From Takakia lepidozioides (taxonomy: Eukaryota; Streptophyta; Takakiopsida; Takakiales; Takakiaceae), in assembly GCA_030704615.1 (NCBI GenBank), contig CM060734.1, positions 58,110,042 to 58,174,041 on the forward strand: 64,000 nt of DNA, given 5' to 3'. Below are positions 10,730 through 20,940 of the stretch, one piece after another. The notes under the pieces are model-generated. The model was not told the origin of the DNA. It saw nothing but the letters and a program-made list of their open reading frames with translations, and made no database searches. Positions within the stretch are counted from its first letter, which is position 1, and the number at the start of each line of letters is the position of its first letter. A program made the translations under genes and the position numbers.

Positions 10730-11700
10730 AAGCTGATAATCCAGGTCAAGCAATTGAGATCCATTGCTTGCCCCAACACGTGACGACGTGATGCCTCAGA
10801 AAGAGACGACACCGCCGTGGTACCAGTGGTAAAACCCATCGCCCGCTCACGCTCGTCAGCATTAGGCTCCACTAATTGCTGCAACTGAGCATCCCATAGG
10901 AGGCCAGGTCCACTATCTCGGAAAGCATGCGATCTTGGGAAGATGAGCAGTGTAGGTAATGCTGCTCGTGGTTGACCCATCTTGTTGATCACTGCCAAAG
11001 GCGAACGGTCATCGTGTCTCACACGCTGAGACTGCCTCCCTGTATCCAAAATGTTTATCCACTGTGAGGTGTGCTGGCCGCTGCATCCCATCAAATCCAT
11101 GCTTGAGCAATCCGGGTGACATCAAGTTAGTCCACCATAGCCGTGGACGATGAACCCGTGACCCCACTGCAGCTGCATCCAACAACATTGCTGACCCAAG
11201 CCATGACCGGACTTGATGCACACTGGCCATCACCCTGGCCCGAGAATGGCTCATCACTGGCACATTCTCCAAGATGTATGCTGGAGATACAGCTTGATGA
11301 AGCTGCAAGTGGCGCAAAACCCGCACCATCTCCCAAAACAGACCCGACCTCGAGTCTTGCAATCCATTGTCATGCCCGGCTGATGAATGCCCTTGGCAGG
11401 GCCAACCTGCCACTACTAGATCAACGGAGCCAACCCGCTCCAAATCCTGCGCCCCCAGCAACGAAATGTCTGTAAGCACGCCTGCTGATATCCACGAACT
11501 GCAGACACCGTCAACAACTCAGGGTATTACTGCACCTACTGAGCAACATGACGAAGTGAAATGTGTCGTGCAGTCTCATCCCTCTCCATATACAGGTAAC
11601 GCCAAATTCATACACATGGCTATAACACAGCAGCCAATCCGGTGCTGATCCCGCCAAATAAGTCCAGAAGACAAATGTCTTCATCCGGATACTGCCACAC
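10730..11700 (-). pseudogene. C5 cytosine DNA methyltransferase inside the retrotransposon
   Basis: All core motifs of a DNA cytosine-5 methyltransferase appear in order along the minus strand. Motif I (S-adenosylmethionine binding) is LLDLFGG at about 11623-11670. Motif IV is GWPCQGHS, with its catalytic Cys codon at 11396-11398. Motif VI is LENVP at about 11260-11270, and motif VIII-like RVHRPR is at about 11140-11167. Motif IX-like ERERAMGF is at 10831-10854 and motif X-like LGQAMDLN at about 10740-10776. The product would methylate cytosines with SAM. It lies between protease and RT, inside the polyprotein. Breaks: TAG, TGA, TAG and TAA stops between motifs I and IV, one frameshift near 11500 and one near 11052 where an extra A is likely. 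Assignment to the C5 family is firm; its subfamily (DRM/DNMT3-like or other) is not settled. Confidence 0.9.
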
Positions 11701-12282
11701 GATTGGTGTGGTATCCAATGGTGATAACTGAGGTGGTCCTGGTGCAATCCCCGCACTATCCTCCTCTCCTGACAGCACAAAAGCCTCTACCCAGGCTTGT
11801 TGCACCCGTCGATCAGCAACCCGCTGCAAATCCTTGCTCGAGCCCCACAATGGAGTATGAGCAACCATGGCAGGCAACTCCGCCATACCATGCATGTCAT
11901 CCTGCTCTCCTGGAGGTGACACATCCTCTGAATGAGTGTTGCCATCTAACAACTCTCCAGGCCAAGTGACTGCAGTTGTGAATGCTGCTAGTGTCGGCAT
12001 CTTGCCCTGCTGGGCAACCGCAACTCCTCCTATGAACGTCACAGGGAGCTGCACACGCCGGCCCTCCCCTGACTGCCATCTAGGCCTATATGAAGCTGAC
12101 TCCTCCCAAAAATCCAGGGTGAAGCCCATGGGGTACAACACTGCCCCACCAACCATGACATTGTACGAGACCGCGTCTGTCACAATGGCCTTGGCTCGCA
12201 TCACTGAGCCATCTGTAGGGTGATCCGGCCGTAGTCTGATAGCCAACGCACGCCGTGTCATGCCCCGAGCCTACTCCGATCC
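11701..12282 (-). pseudogene. Polyprotein spacer between protease and methyltransferase
   Basis: The frame 11620-12261 runs from just after the protease into motif I of the methyltransferase, without a break in between. It contains YNVMVGGAVLYPMGF and WQSGEGRRVQLPV, which look like the end of a retroviral-type protease domain, and then a low-complexity spacer. TGA and TAG stops at about 12283 and 12274 separate it from the protease, both one C-to-T step from Arg and Gln codons. Confidence 0.6.
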
Positions 12283-12489
12283 TCACAGAGACGTCTGTAT
12301 TTGGAAAAGACAAGGCTCCATATCCGCCTCCGTGAGGCCCAAGCCTATAATAGCAGCTCTGTCCAGCATCAATGGCTGAGCTCTCGAGTCCAACAAGAGC
12401 CGCAGTGGCCGGTACCTCTTGCCTGCCGGTCCACTCAAATAGAAAATGTCATCCTGGTTGTCTAACATGACAACTTCAGGTGTCACCAT
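12283..12489 (-). pseudogene. Aspartic protease fragment of the Ty3/gypsy element
   Basis: The retroelement protease would cut the polyprotein. The active-site strand reads LLLDSRAQPLML (Asp codon at about 12388-12390). The family consensus is D-S/T-G-A, so the invariant Gly appears to be Arg (AGA, one G-to-A step from GGA). A TGA ends the frame at 12283. The frame is shifted by one relative to gag, as is common for gag-pol expression. Confidence 0.65.
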
Positions 12490-13200
12490 GGCGCGCTCAA
12501 TGGCGGCCTAGCTGGCAACTCCATCAACCTGGCAGCTGCAGCTTGCCATGGCACCGCCGTGGCAGTCTTGACCCTCAAATCCGAGGATCCCTCCGGCACT
12601 ACACCTCCCATTATCTCCGCAGAAGATGAAGTAACCTCCCCACTCTCACAGAGTATAGCTGCCAGCCTGAACACCTCAGCTGGTTTTACCCCCGGCGTCG
12701 CAATCATGGTAGCCGAGAACAATGGAGCCTGGCACACAGATGTGGCCGCTCCCAACAGCACACTAGCTGCCATAGCCTTGACAACACTAGGTAGTGGTGC
12801 TGCCCATGTAGCTCTCCCCAATGACATAGTAACCTCCGCCTCGGTAACAGTAGGGCGAAAACTAGGTGCCATGGATGGCGTCGATACTGTCTCCACCAAT
12901 GTGAATGACTAAGGAAGCCTGGCCTGACGGCTGGCTTCCCCACGCCGTGGATCCAACTCCACCTCTGCACCTCGTGGCTCAGGAACTCGTGCTGCTCCTC
13001 GGGTCACGGCTGCAGCAGACTCCATCTGCACTAGTGGTAGTGCTGCTCCGCACATGAATCCCATGCCTCCTATATCTCCTCCCTCAGGAGCAGGAGGTGG
13101 ACCATCCGGCCTTGGGGCCGGTACCACCTGAGCTGTAGTTATGGCAGCGAGCCTCTGCTCTAGCTGCTGAAGCCGGTTGGCCATGCCTTTGTCAACACCC
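12490..13200 (-). pseudogene. Ala/Pro-rich region between nucleocapsid and protease
   Basis: This is in the same frame as gag, with TAG at 12909-12911 and TGA at 12483-12485. It is rich in Ala, Pro, Val and Ser and shows no known domain. A short coiled stretch (MANRLQQLEQRLAAI at about 13140-13184) suggests a multimerisation segment. Confidence 0.5.
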
Positions 13201-14543
13201 TGACCTCCGCGTCCTTGGCCATGTTGAGCTTGTCCTTGGCCTGCACCTTGTGCCTGGCCACCTCGTCCTCTCTGGGCTGCTCCACCTCCCCGACTACCAT
13301 TGTTCCCTTGGATCTACAACTCAGGATGCTCGTGCTTGCCACAATGCCCACACTGCAACTGTGTAGGCTGTGCATGTGCCGACCCTTTGCCTCCCCCTGG
13401 GAAATCCTTCTTGACATGGGGTCATCCACATGTCCAACACACCACCTCAGCCCGTTGTTGGCCTACAAATGAAGGAACAGACCCCTATGTCTGAGGTCCT
13501 CTTTGTCCTTCCTTGAGCTTCACCTGAGCCCCCTTGTTGCCTTGAGCACGTTGAAGTAGTGGTTGGCTAGGAGCACCACTACCCCGTGGTGTCTCCTTAG
13601 CAAATCCCACCATGACCACTCGTTCATCCACTATGTTGAGCTCTATCCGCTCTGCCAACAAAAACACATTTGCTAAGGTGGGTTGGGCCGCTTGTAGGAA
13701 AGTTGCATCCCGCACCCTTCTCCTCAGCTCCTTGTCCAATATCCTACACCAGAATTGGACTGCCTGAGCTTCCGTAACCCCTTGGGTTACATTTATCAAG
13801 CGCCTCATGCGAGTGAAAGCCTCCCTCAAGCTCTCAGTCGGCTTCTGTTGGAACTATTGCAAGCTCCGCAACTTCTCTGTCCTCACCTCTTGGTAGTTCC
13901 CTTTCAACTCTTTGAAGAACTCCACAACAGGGTTGAAGGCAGGCACGGGTACTGGTGATGGTGCGGTAGTGGCTTGGGTGGACGTCGTAGCTACGGTACC
14001 ACCAGTTCCACTAGTCCCACTGCTGCTTGCTGAAGCTGCCGGTGCAGCAACAGGTGTAGCCACTGCCCTCGTGACTCTAGTGCCCCTAGTGATGGAGACA
14101 TAGTCGGGTGACCAGTACATCCTCCACTCCTCGATCTCAACCTCATGCCATCGCCTGTAATCATCCATAGGCGGCCCCTCAAGGTGCTGAAACAGCCCCT
14201 TCCATGCCATGAAAGACGTAAATAGTTGTGGATTGCGCATTTGCTGCAAATCACACCAACTATCAAACTCTTGGATAAAATCATCCAACTCGATGGTGCC
14301 CACCGCCCTAGAGTACCTTTGTGGCCTATTGGTAGCTCCATACATCTCCTCCATTGTGTCCCACAACAATGGCAAGGAAACAAATTGTACCGCCGGTGTG
14401 AGTCCTCTTGATTCACAATCCGATTCAGAACCTTCCGTAGAAGATACAGGAGGTGAATGTGGCCTAAACCGCACACCTCGTCTCGTGTACCCACTAGTAT
14501 TGCTAGTGCTCGAACCGGCACTGTCCCCAGCAACTAGTGGCAC
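13201..14543 (-). pseudogene. gag (capsid and nucleocapsid) of the Ty3/gypsy element
   Basis: Gag would build the virus-like particle and package RNA. The first ATG at 14543 opens a 229-codon frame with a Ser-rich head, then a capsid-like region (FIQEFDSWCDLQQM, WKGLFQHLEG). The same frame continues past a TAG at 13854-13856 into LREAFTRMRRLINVTQG, a typical retrotransposon gag domain. Further on are two degenerate zinc knuckles, CWTCG...HVKKDF at about 13.41 kb (last Cys lost) and CGHCGKHEH at about 13.34 kb. At least four in-frame stops interrupt the frame, none with a frameshift, and each stop is one transition away from a sense codon. Confidence 0.75.
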
Positions 14544-15199
14544 TTCCGTGTTGACAAACTGTCACTCAACCGGTCATGAACATGTCCCTAACCCCCTCTC
14601 CACAAGGTAACCGAGTAGAGGATCTGTTGCGGCTTATGGTTTGGAATACTAGGTTCCTAACATAGCCTACACCTGCACCTGCATCCACCGCAAGCACTCC
14701 TATGGTTGGCTGATCATCACCTCCAACCTCACCACAAGAGAAACAATGATGGTCTGACTGGTCATCACCCCAGCCTCACCATCGACAACATGCTCTAGGA
14801 CTGGCCGGTGATCAAATCCGGACCAATCACCTATAAAAACAAGCGCCCACACAAAACTAACATGGCGCACAGTCAAGCATGCAGGTATGAAGGGGATCTA
14901 AACACAAAAAATCAGAACGACAACTCCCCCACACCAAAAACAACTCCACGGTGTTGCTCCTGCAATGACACCCCAACCCAAACCTGGACTGACTCTTGCC
15001 TCCACCTACGGAAAGGTCTTGGCCTAATGAGAGGGTGGAAAACTACGAGGAAGAGAAGCTAAAGCAATGCCTAACCCAAGCATGCCCTCATCCCAACACT
15101 CTTCATCTCCTCTCTTTCCTCACTTGCATGACCATGGGAATATCATGAAGATATTCCTCAAACCGCCCTCCACGAGTGTCAAAATTCGGCCTTCAAGTC

Positions 15200-15900
15200 C
15201 ACATGCCAGTCCTAGGCAGTCCACCAGTGCCTCCACGAGTCAGCACAGGCCATCCACAGGTCAGCACAGGCCGTCCACAGGTCAACTCGGGCCACCACAG
15301 ACCAGCACAGGCCCACACAGATCACAGGCTACAGCCCCACAGCCCATCACAGCCCCAAAGGCCACAGGTCACAGCCTGTCACAGCCTGTCACAGCCCTAC
15401 ACAGGTCACAGGATCACAGCTCCACAGGCCATAGCCTGTCAGAGCCCCAAAGGCCACATGTCACAGCCTGTCATAGACCGTCACAGCCCCAAAGGCCACA
15501 GGGCACAGCCTATCACATCCTGTCACAGCCGTACACAGGTCACATGGTCACAGCCCCACAGGCCACAGCCTGTCACAACCTATCATAGCCCATCAAAACC
15601 CCAAAGGCCACATGGCACAGCCTGTCACAGCCCCTCATAGCCCCAAATGCCACATGTCACAGTCACAGCCTATCATAGCCCCTCACAGCCCCAAAGGCCA
15701 CAGGCACAGCCCATCACAACCTGTCACAGCCCCTCACAGCCCCACAGGCCACAGGGCACAACCCATCACAGCCTGTCACAGCCCCACAGGCCACAGGGCA
15801 CAACGTGTCACAACCCGTCACAGCCCCACAGGCCACAGGGCACAACTTGTCACAGCCCATCACAGCCCGTCATAGCCCCACATGCCACATGGCATAGCCA
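15200..15900. repeat. Minisatellite with CACAGCC core in the element leader
   Basis: Imperfect tandem repeat built from TCACAGCC and CCACAGGCCACAGG-type units, varying between about 8 and 30 bases. In element sense it is G-rich (GGCTGTGA, CTGTGGGG). It is located in the 5' leader of the retroelement, so it probably arose by slippage during reverse transcription or replication. Confidence 0.85.
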
Positions 15901-16290
15901 TCCATGGCCACTCATGGCAGTTTAGCCATTTCTCCAAGGGGTTTAGCCATGCCAAGCTAGGGGGTTTGTGTCTCTTGGGCTCTAGGCTTCTTTGCACCGA
16001 GCTATGGCGGTTGTGAGGAAATCAACAAGGTATTCTTGCTATTTATGGCCCCCACACACCACCAATAGTAGCTCTAATTCCAAAGGAAGATATTTACAAC
16101 CGAAACTAAGTGCACAAGCTTCCTTTTAACTCACAAAACAACGCCATTGATCCCTATGACGACTAACCAAACATGGTTGACTTCCAACCCTTGTAGGCAC
16201 TCATTCACGTGCTTTTCTTGACCATAGCATGCCCTTCACACCTAATCCAGCCCCTGCACCTGCTGCTTCAAGAGTTGTGCTCCCTTCAAG

Positions 16291-16700
16291 CTTGAAGTTG
16301 AAACCCCAACTCACATAGGCCCTACAAGTGCTTTTATTTCACCCCTAGTGGAAACCAGCCCTAGCCCTTCCGTTCTAGCTCTCTAAAGCTTGAAAACAAG
16401 AGCCTCAATGGGCTGAAGGCATGCTCCACACATGCCCCACTCTCACCATAAGAGAATCAGTTCCTTCCTTCCTTTCTTGCACTCCCAAACCTGAAAGTAC
16501 AAGCCTTCAATAGGCTGAAAGCATGCTCCACATATGCATTGCCCTCACATAAGAGAAGTCAGCCCTTCCCTCTTCCTTGCTTGCCCTCCAAGCTTGAAGA
16601 TGGAAGCTTCAATGAGCTGAATACATGCTCCACACATGCAACCTCTTCACACAAGAGGTATCAGCCCCCTATCTTGGCTCCTTGGCTCCTTGATGCTCTC
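16291..16700. repeat. About 102-bp tandem repeats in the element leader
   Basis: Copies start at 16389, 16491 and 16593, exactly 102 bases apart, each opening with CYTGAA and containing GGCTGAA..CATGCTCCACA. Weaker copies appear to begin near 16291 and 16689. The repeats are diverged by roughly 20-30 percent by eye. They form a second repeated block in the same leader. Confidence 0.7.
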
Positions 16701-17347
16701 TAAGACAAGACTAAGCACTCCACAGCCTTTGCCAAGCTCTTGAAACCCTAAGGCTTACATTTCCAGCTACAAGACACTCCTCTTGTGGTGCAAGAGCTCT
16801 TCTTCCAAGCTCTGAAACCCTAGGTGCACATTCCATGGCCTTGCCGCACCTCTTAGCTCTTGTTCCAGCCCTGCTCTTGCCATGACAAGAGCCCTCTCAA
16901 TGCTGAAACTCGGGATTGAAACCCAATCTCAACATACTCCACAAAGTGCACTGATTGCCCCAAGCCAAATCAGCCCTTTTGCTTGGTCTTGCAATCCTTC
17001 ACACAATGAAAGCTCACATTCCCAAGTCCAGTTCTCAGCTTTGCCACCAAAGCCACTCTAACCTGCTCTTGACTGGTCCTCTTTCCAATCGTGCTTGCTC
17101 ATTCATGTACACAATCTGAAACCATCAAGGTGCTCTGCCTGCAGCATGATGCTTTCATCTCTGAAGCTGAAGATCGAATGCCAAGGTCTACTACCTCGTA
17201 ACCCACATCGCCTCCGCTTCTAACAACCAAGAGCTCCACGGTGCTCATTGCATAATAACCTGGTTTCTCTCATTCTCAAGCAAAAACCACAAGTGCTACA
17301 ACTAACTCGTATCTGACACTCATAGATACGAGTTCATCTTTCTCGAG

Positions 17348-17666
17348 TGATAAAGAAGAAGAATACAAGCACAAGCTCATGCGAGCTCACAAAGCTGAAG
17401 CATAAACTCATGCATACATCACTCAAATACAAGTCAAGCCAAGTGCACCCCACGCCATGGGGAATCCACATTACGGCGCCATAGCTAGGCGCGGTGAGGC
17501 TCAACTCGAGAAAGATGAGCCTCCCGCGCTTGCCGTGAAGATAACCACTCCAGGGCCTAAATCTGCCTTAACTCCTGGATTGACACTTGGGCCAATCCCA
17601 AATATCAATATGTAAAAGCTAGCTATTTCCTAGCTAGTTTCACACTAGTGGTAAAATAACTTGATA
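17348..17666 (-). repeat. 5' LTR of the element, truncated in U3
   Basis: This matches 6779-7105 closely, including TGATAAAGAAG and AGCTAGCTATTTCC. The remaining 179 bases of the LTR (the ACTAGT-rich U3) are missing. At 17666/17667 it is joined directly to a minus-strand integrase remnant, whose coding frame runs on into the LTR for 11 codons. The junction points to recombination or nested insertion followed by deletion. Confidence 0.7.
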
Positions 17667-18580
17667 TGTGACATCCAAGGTCGTTGGTGCTGTCTGCTGC
17701 AGATACACGTAGTCCCCATAATAGAAACGCCAAACCCTTGGACGATATCCCCCTCCACATATAGTGATATATCTCAATGTGTCTCGGTGTTGGGCAATAA
17801 CAAGGTTCTCAAAAACCATAGACATTACTCTCTTGAAGAACTTTGTCCGCTGGTCACATGCCTGTGTCCATACATCCGGATCATCAAGGTTGAGGACTAA
17901 TGCAACCTCCCTACGAAAAGATGCAGATAAATCTGGTTCTCGGCCGAAGAGAAGAAAGTAAGGTGAGAACGAGGCAAGTGATGCTTGCTAAACTTGTAGC
18001 CCATGACCAACCAAGGTAGCTGAAAGGTCTTAATCCCCTAAATGTCCCTTCTGCAAATCATACTTGCGCAAGCCTCTCTTGACTGTCTGAACAACTCTCT
18101 CCGCCAAGCCATCAGCCTCAGGATGATCCCGAGAAGTAGTGCGGTGGTCTATCAAGGCTTGCTCACACAAAGCTTGAAACTCCCCCAAGAACTCTCTCCC
18201 CCGGTCCGTGAGTACCTCGGCTGGAGCACCAAATCGGTTAAGAACTCGATCTAAGAATGCATACGCAACCCCTTCACTTGCCTTGTCAGGCAATACCACT
18301 AGTTCAATCCATTTGGAGATGTGTTCCACCATCACCAACACATACTTGTTATGACGAATCGTTAATGACAATGGGCCTGTGAAGTCAAGATTCCAACGAT
18401 AGCCCAAACCCATAATGGGTAAATGATGCAACTGTGGGGTAGGTGCATTGAGTGAAGCACGCATCCTATCACACACCATGCACCTAGCCACTAACTGTTG
18501 CACATCCGTGTGCATGCCCCGCCACCAGTATTGTCCTTGCAGCAAACTATGAATACGCCGCACCCCAAAATGTCCCAACT
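17667..18580 (-). pseudogene. Integrase remnant of a related Ty3/gypsy element
   Basis: The frame 18030-18578 encodes GHFGVRR, YWWRGM, CMVC, LDFTGPL, LTDRGREF and GLAERVVQ, closely matching the integrase at 7.9-8.8 kb but with the D, D and E residues intact. It lacks the TGA seen near 8730. A second piece (17667-17825) encodes VDYVYL-like GDYVYLQQ and stops at TTLDVT where the LTR begins. Everything downstream, including any PHD finger, is lost. It is a separate copy from the main element. Confidence 0.85.
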
Positions 18581-18956
18581 CCTAATGGATTGATGGAAAC
18601 GATGTGTGGAGATCCTTGTGGAACAATAAGTACAATAACAAGTTCAACATCCTCCATGTTCAACTACGAATCCTTCATCGAATAAAAAATAAGAAAAATA
18701 AAAATCCTTCACAAATTAGCTCAGCCTCTAAAATAAACCACAATTCAATCAAAACCCCGTACCCTAATTGTTAAACCCTGTCTTGCTTGGAGGTAATCCT
18801 CAAGCCCTAAATTTTTTGCTGGCTAGTGAAAGTAAATGGGACTTCTCTCCCTCTCTCTTTCTCTCTCTAACTTGTTTTGCAGGGAAAGGCATCAGTACAT
18901 GCTCTAACTTCTTCATTCTGTTATCTTTCTTTCTCTCTCTCTCTCTCTCTCTTTCT

Positions 18957-19024
18957 GTTCCGCTCAAATTGAGCGCGGGGTAAATGGCCACAAGGCTACG
19001 GAAAACAACGTCTTATGAGTACAT
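18957..19024 (-). repeat. Head fragment of the SINE-like family
   Basis: The stretch from GTTCCGCTCAAA to CTTATGAGTAC closely matches the end of the complete copy at 44430-44783 (44713-44780). Only this end of the element is present. It abuts a long CT repeat. Confidence 0.65.
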
Positions 19025-20040
19025 TCTCTGTCTCTTTCTCTTTGCCCTTTTCTTTGCCACATCGTCCCCATCTTGTGCTGGGTTGGACAACAATTCTGGA
19101 ATCAACCTCATTCCGTTGAGTATGATGTCAGTGCTAATCTTTCTATCAACAATTGACTCCTTGTATGGGGTTTTTTCGGGCTGTGGGTGAGTGCTAAGAC
19201 AAGGCCAGGCCGAGATCGTGGTTTGAAAACGCCACTTGAAACACTTTAAAGGAAAGAGACATCTTACCCTTCTTGTCTGCATATATTTAAGTAAAACAGG
19301 AGTTGGATGAAAGTATCCTAATATTTCAAAATTGTGCTAACTTGAGCTGGCTTCACTTGCAGGTAGCGGTGTCACTGGCCGCATGTATCTATTTTCTCAA
19401 TGACCGTCTTAAGAGTCTCGGCAGAGCTTTCATTCTTGGGTGAGGTCATCTGTACCCCACTTGTGGACTGCAATCTACTTTAGTGCTCTGGAATATTTGC
19501 AACGGTTTTTTAGCCCAGCATCACATGTGAAGCCTACAAAATCACTCAAGGGTGACTCAGTAGGTTGGTGCTGGCACTACGACAGTTTAATAGCTAGATT
19601 TCATTCCAGTTCTGAAAAGCTCACTGCTAGTTGGAGCATTGGTCATGGGAAAGAGAGTGAGCATGAGTTTGTTTAGATTTTGTTGCAAAACCCCTCTGGC
19701 TATAGATGTACTACTTACTGACCATGCTTTGAAACATTGCCATAACAGTATGCCTAAGGAGAATCATTTCTGAGCTGATTTTGATGATGGGTGCTAATCT
19801 CATCTTGAACCTGCTGGCACAGTGGATAACCATCCATCTATAGACATCGAGACTTAAGGGCCGGTGTGGGCAACATACAAAAGAGTGTGTACTGATTCCA
19901 GCTCTGCAATTAGCTCTCTACTTTTTACATAGACATGAAGCATGGCCTTTGGTTGCACTGCTGGTGGCGCCCTAGTGAGAAGAGGACAGCCAGGGCTTTA
20001 GGCTCAACCTTGAGATTTTGAAAGTTGTATGTGACCATCT

Positions 20041-20306
20041 GTTCACCAACTTCCGATAATCTTGAGGCTGACCCTAAAGCCCTGGCCCTGTTGGGGTGTT
20101 ATTGCTGGGAAGCTCACACATAGCAGATCGATGCTTGTGTTAAGGGCTTTCAAGAAGATATCTGGAAAGCCCGAACTATTTGTTTATACCAAGGTAAGTC
20201 CCACTACTGGAGTGAGCCTCTCACAAAGGTAGTATCTGTTCCCTTATGTTCCGCCCAAACTCGGCACAGGGTCTATGGCCACAAGGCTATGGCAGAGTAT
20301 ACACAC
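20041..20306 (-). repeat. Diverged copy of the SINE-like family
   Basis: It is collinear with the copy in the GCN1 intron at 44430-44783: shared blocks include TCTTGAGGCTGA, GATGCTTGTGT, GATATCTGGAAA, GGTAAGTC and ATGGCCACAAGGCTA. Divergence is clearly higher than between target-duplicated copies. It ends at an AC microsatellite. Confidence 0.65.
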
Positions 20307-20940
20307 ACACACACACTCTCTCTCTCTCCCTCTCTCACAACTGCCTTGACGAAGTTAGGCATAAAACTTCCCTGAACTTATTTCCAGTTTGTGACATGGG
20401 TGAGGACCTTAAGGATGATTGAGGGCCTACCTATGATTGGTGCTAGACTGAAATTTAAATTCAGGGCCGGGAGTTTTCCTTTGAACAATAAACAGATGCA
20501 GAGAGGAGAGGGAGATTGTCAACGCCCAATTTGCGGGCGGCCTGAAGATTGATACAATGACTGAATTGTATCCGTTTTGCTGATACAATGTCCCGAGGTA
20601 CTCTCATCAAAGAGAAACCCTTTTCAGGACCATTGAGAATGTAGTCCCTGAACCTGGCATGTAGGTGCAGGGGGTAGGTGGGCACAGATTGTCCGGTCAG
20701 TATTTCGAAATTGTAAAACCCAATTTTGCAGCAGGGGGTCGTTTTCCTGGATAGAAAGTCAGACTACCCCGGGGGCGTTTAGGGGTTAAACAACCAGTTC
20801 CAATCAAAAGAGACGCTCACATTGCCATTCGCAAAAACCAGTGTGGCAAGAAACTACGAAAACACTGGAAAAATTCACGACACCATTCAATTGAGACACT
20901 GGGAATTGATGGCCAACTGGAGGCAGCAGCACAGTTGACT

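Larger units (their letters stand above)
14544..17347 (-). other. Untranslated leader of the MTase-bearing element
   Basis: About 2.8 kb lie between the 5' LTR and gag. It carries two tandem-repeat blocks (15200-15900 and 16290-16700) and a hairpin close to the LTR. No minus-strand frame of note exists here. Plus-strand frames over the minisatellite are open in several phases simply because the repeat lacks stop codons. Confidence 0.6.
6779..17666 (-). mobile_element. Ty3/gypsy LTR retrotransposon with DNA methyltransferase and PHD finger
   Basis: Order in element sense (minus strand): truncated 5' LTR (17348-17666), leader with tandem repeats, gag with zinc knuckles, protease, C5 DNA methyltransferase, RT, RNase H, integrase, PHD finger, polypurine tract, 3' LTR (6779-7284). 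RT before integrase marks Ty3/gypsy. The element is not autonomous: the RT lacks YxDD, there are about a dozen stop codons and several frameshifts, and the 5' LTR is truncated. No matching target site duplication is visible at the outer ends, consistent with rearrangement. Methyltransferase capture by retrotransposons has, as I recall, been described in some algae and protists; the additional PHD finger makes this an unusual architecture. Confidence 0.85.
18581..20940. other. Intergenic DNA with retroposon fragments and simple repeats
   Basis: No gene is recognised. It holds a CT-rich microsatellite (about 18920-18955), AC and TC repeats (about 20300-20335), and two fragments of the SINE-like family found in the GCN1 intron. 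The last 200 bases are the likely 5' UTR and promoter of the PPR gene; I see no clear TATA box. Confidence 0.5.

Noticed and set aside
15067-15925. Long plus-strand open frames rich in His, Ser, Gln and Pro
   Set aside because: They translate the CACAGCC minisatellite, are open in several phases at once, and lie antisense in a retroelement leader.
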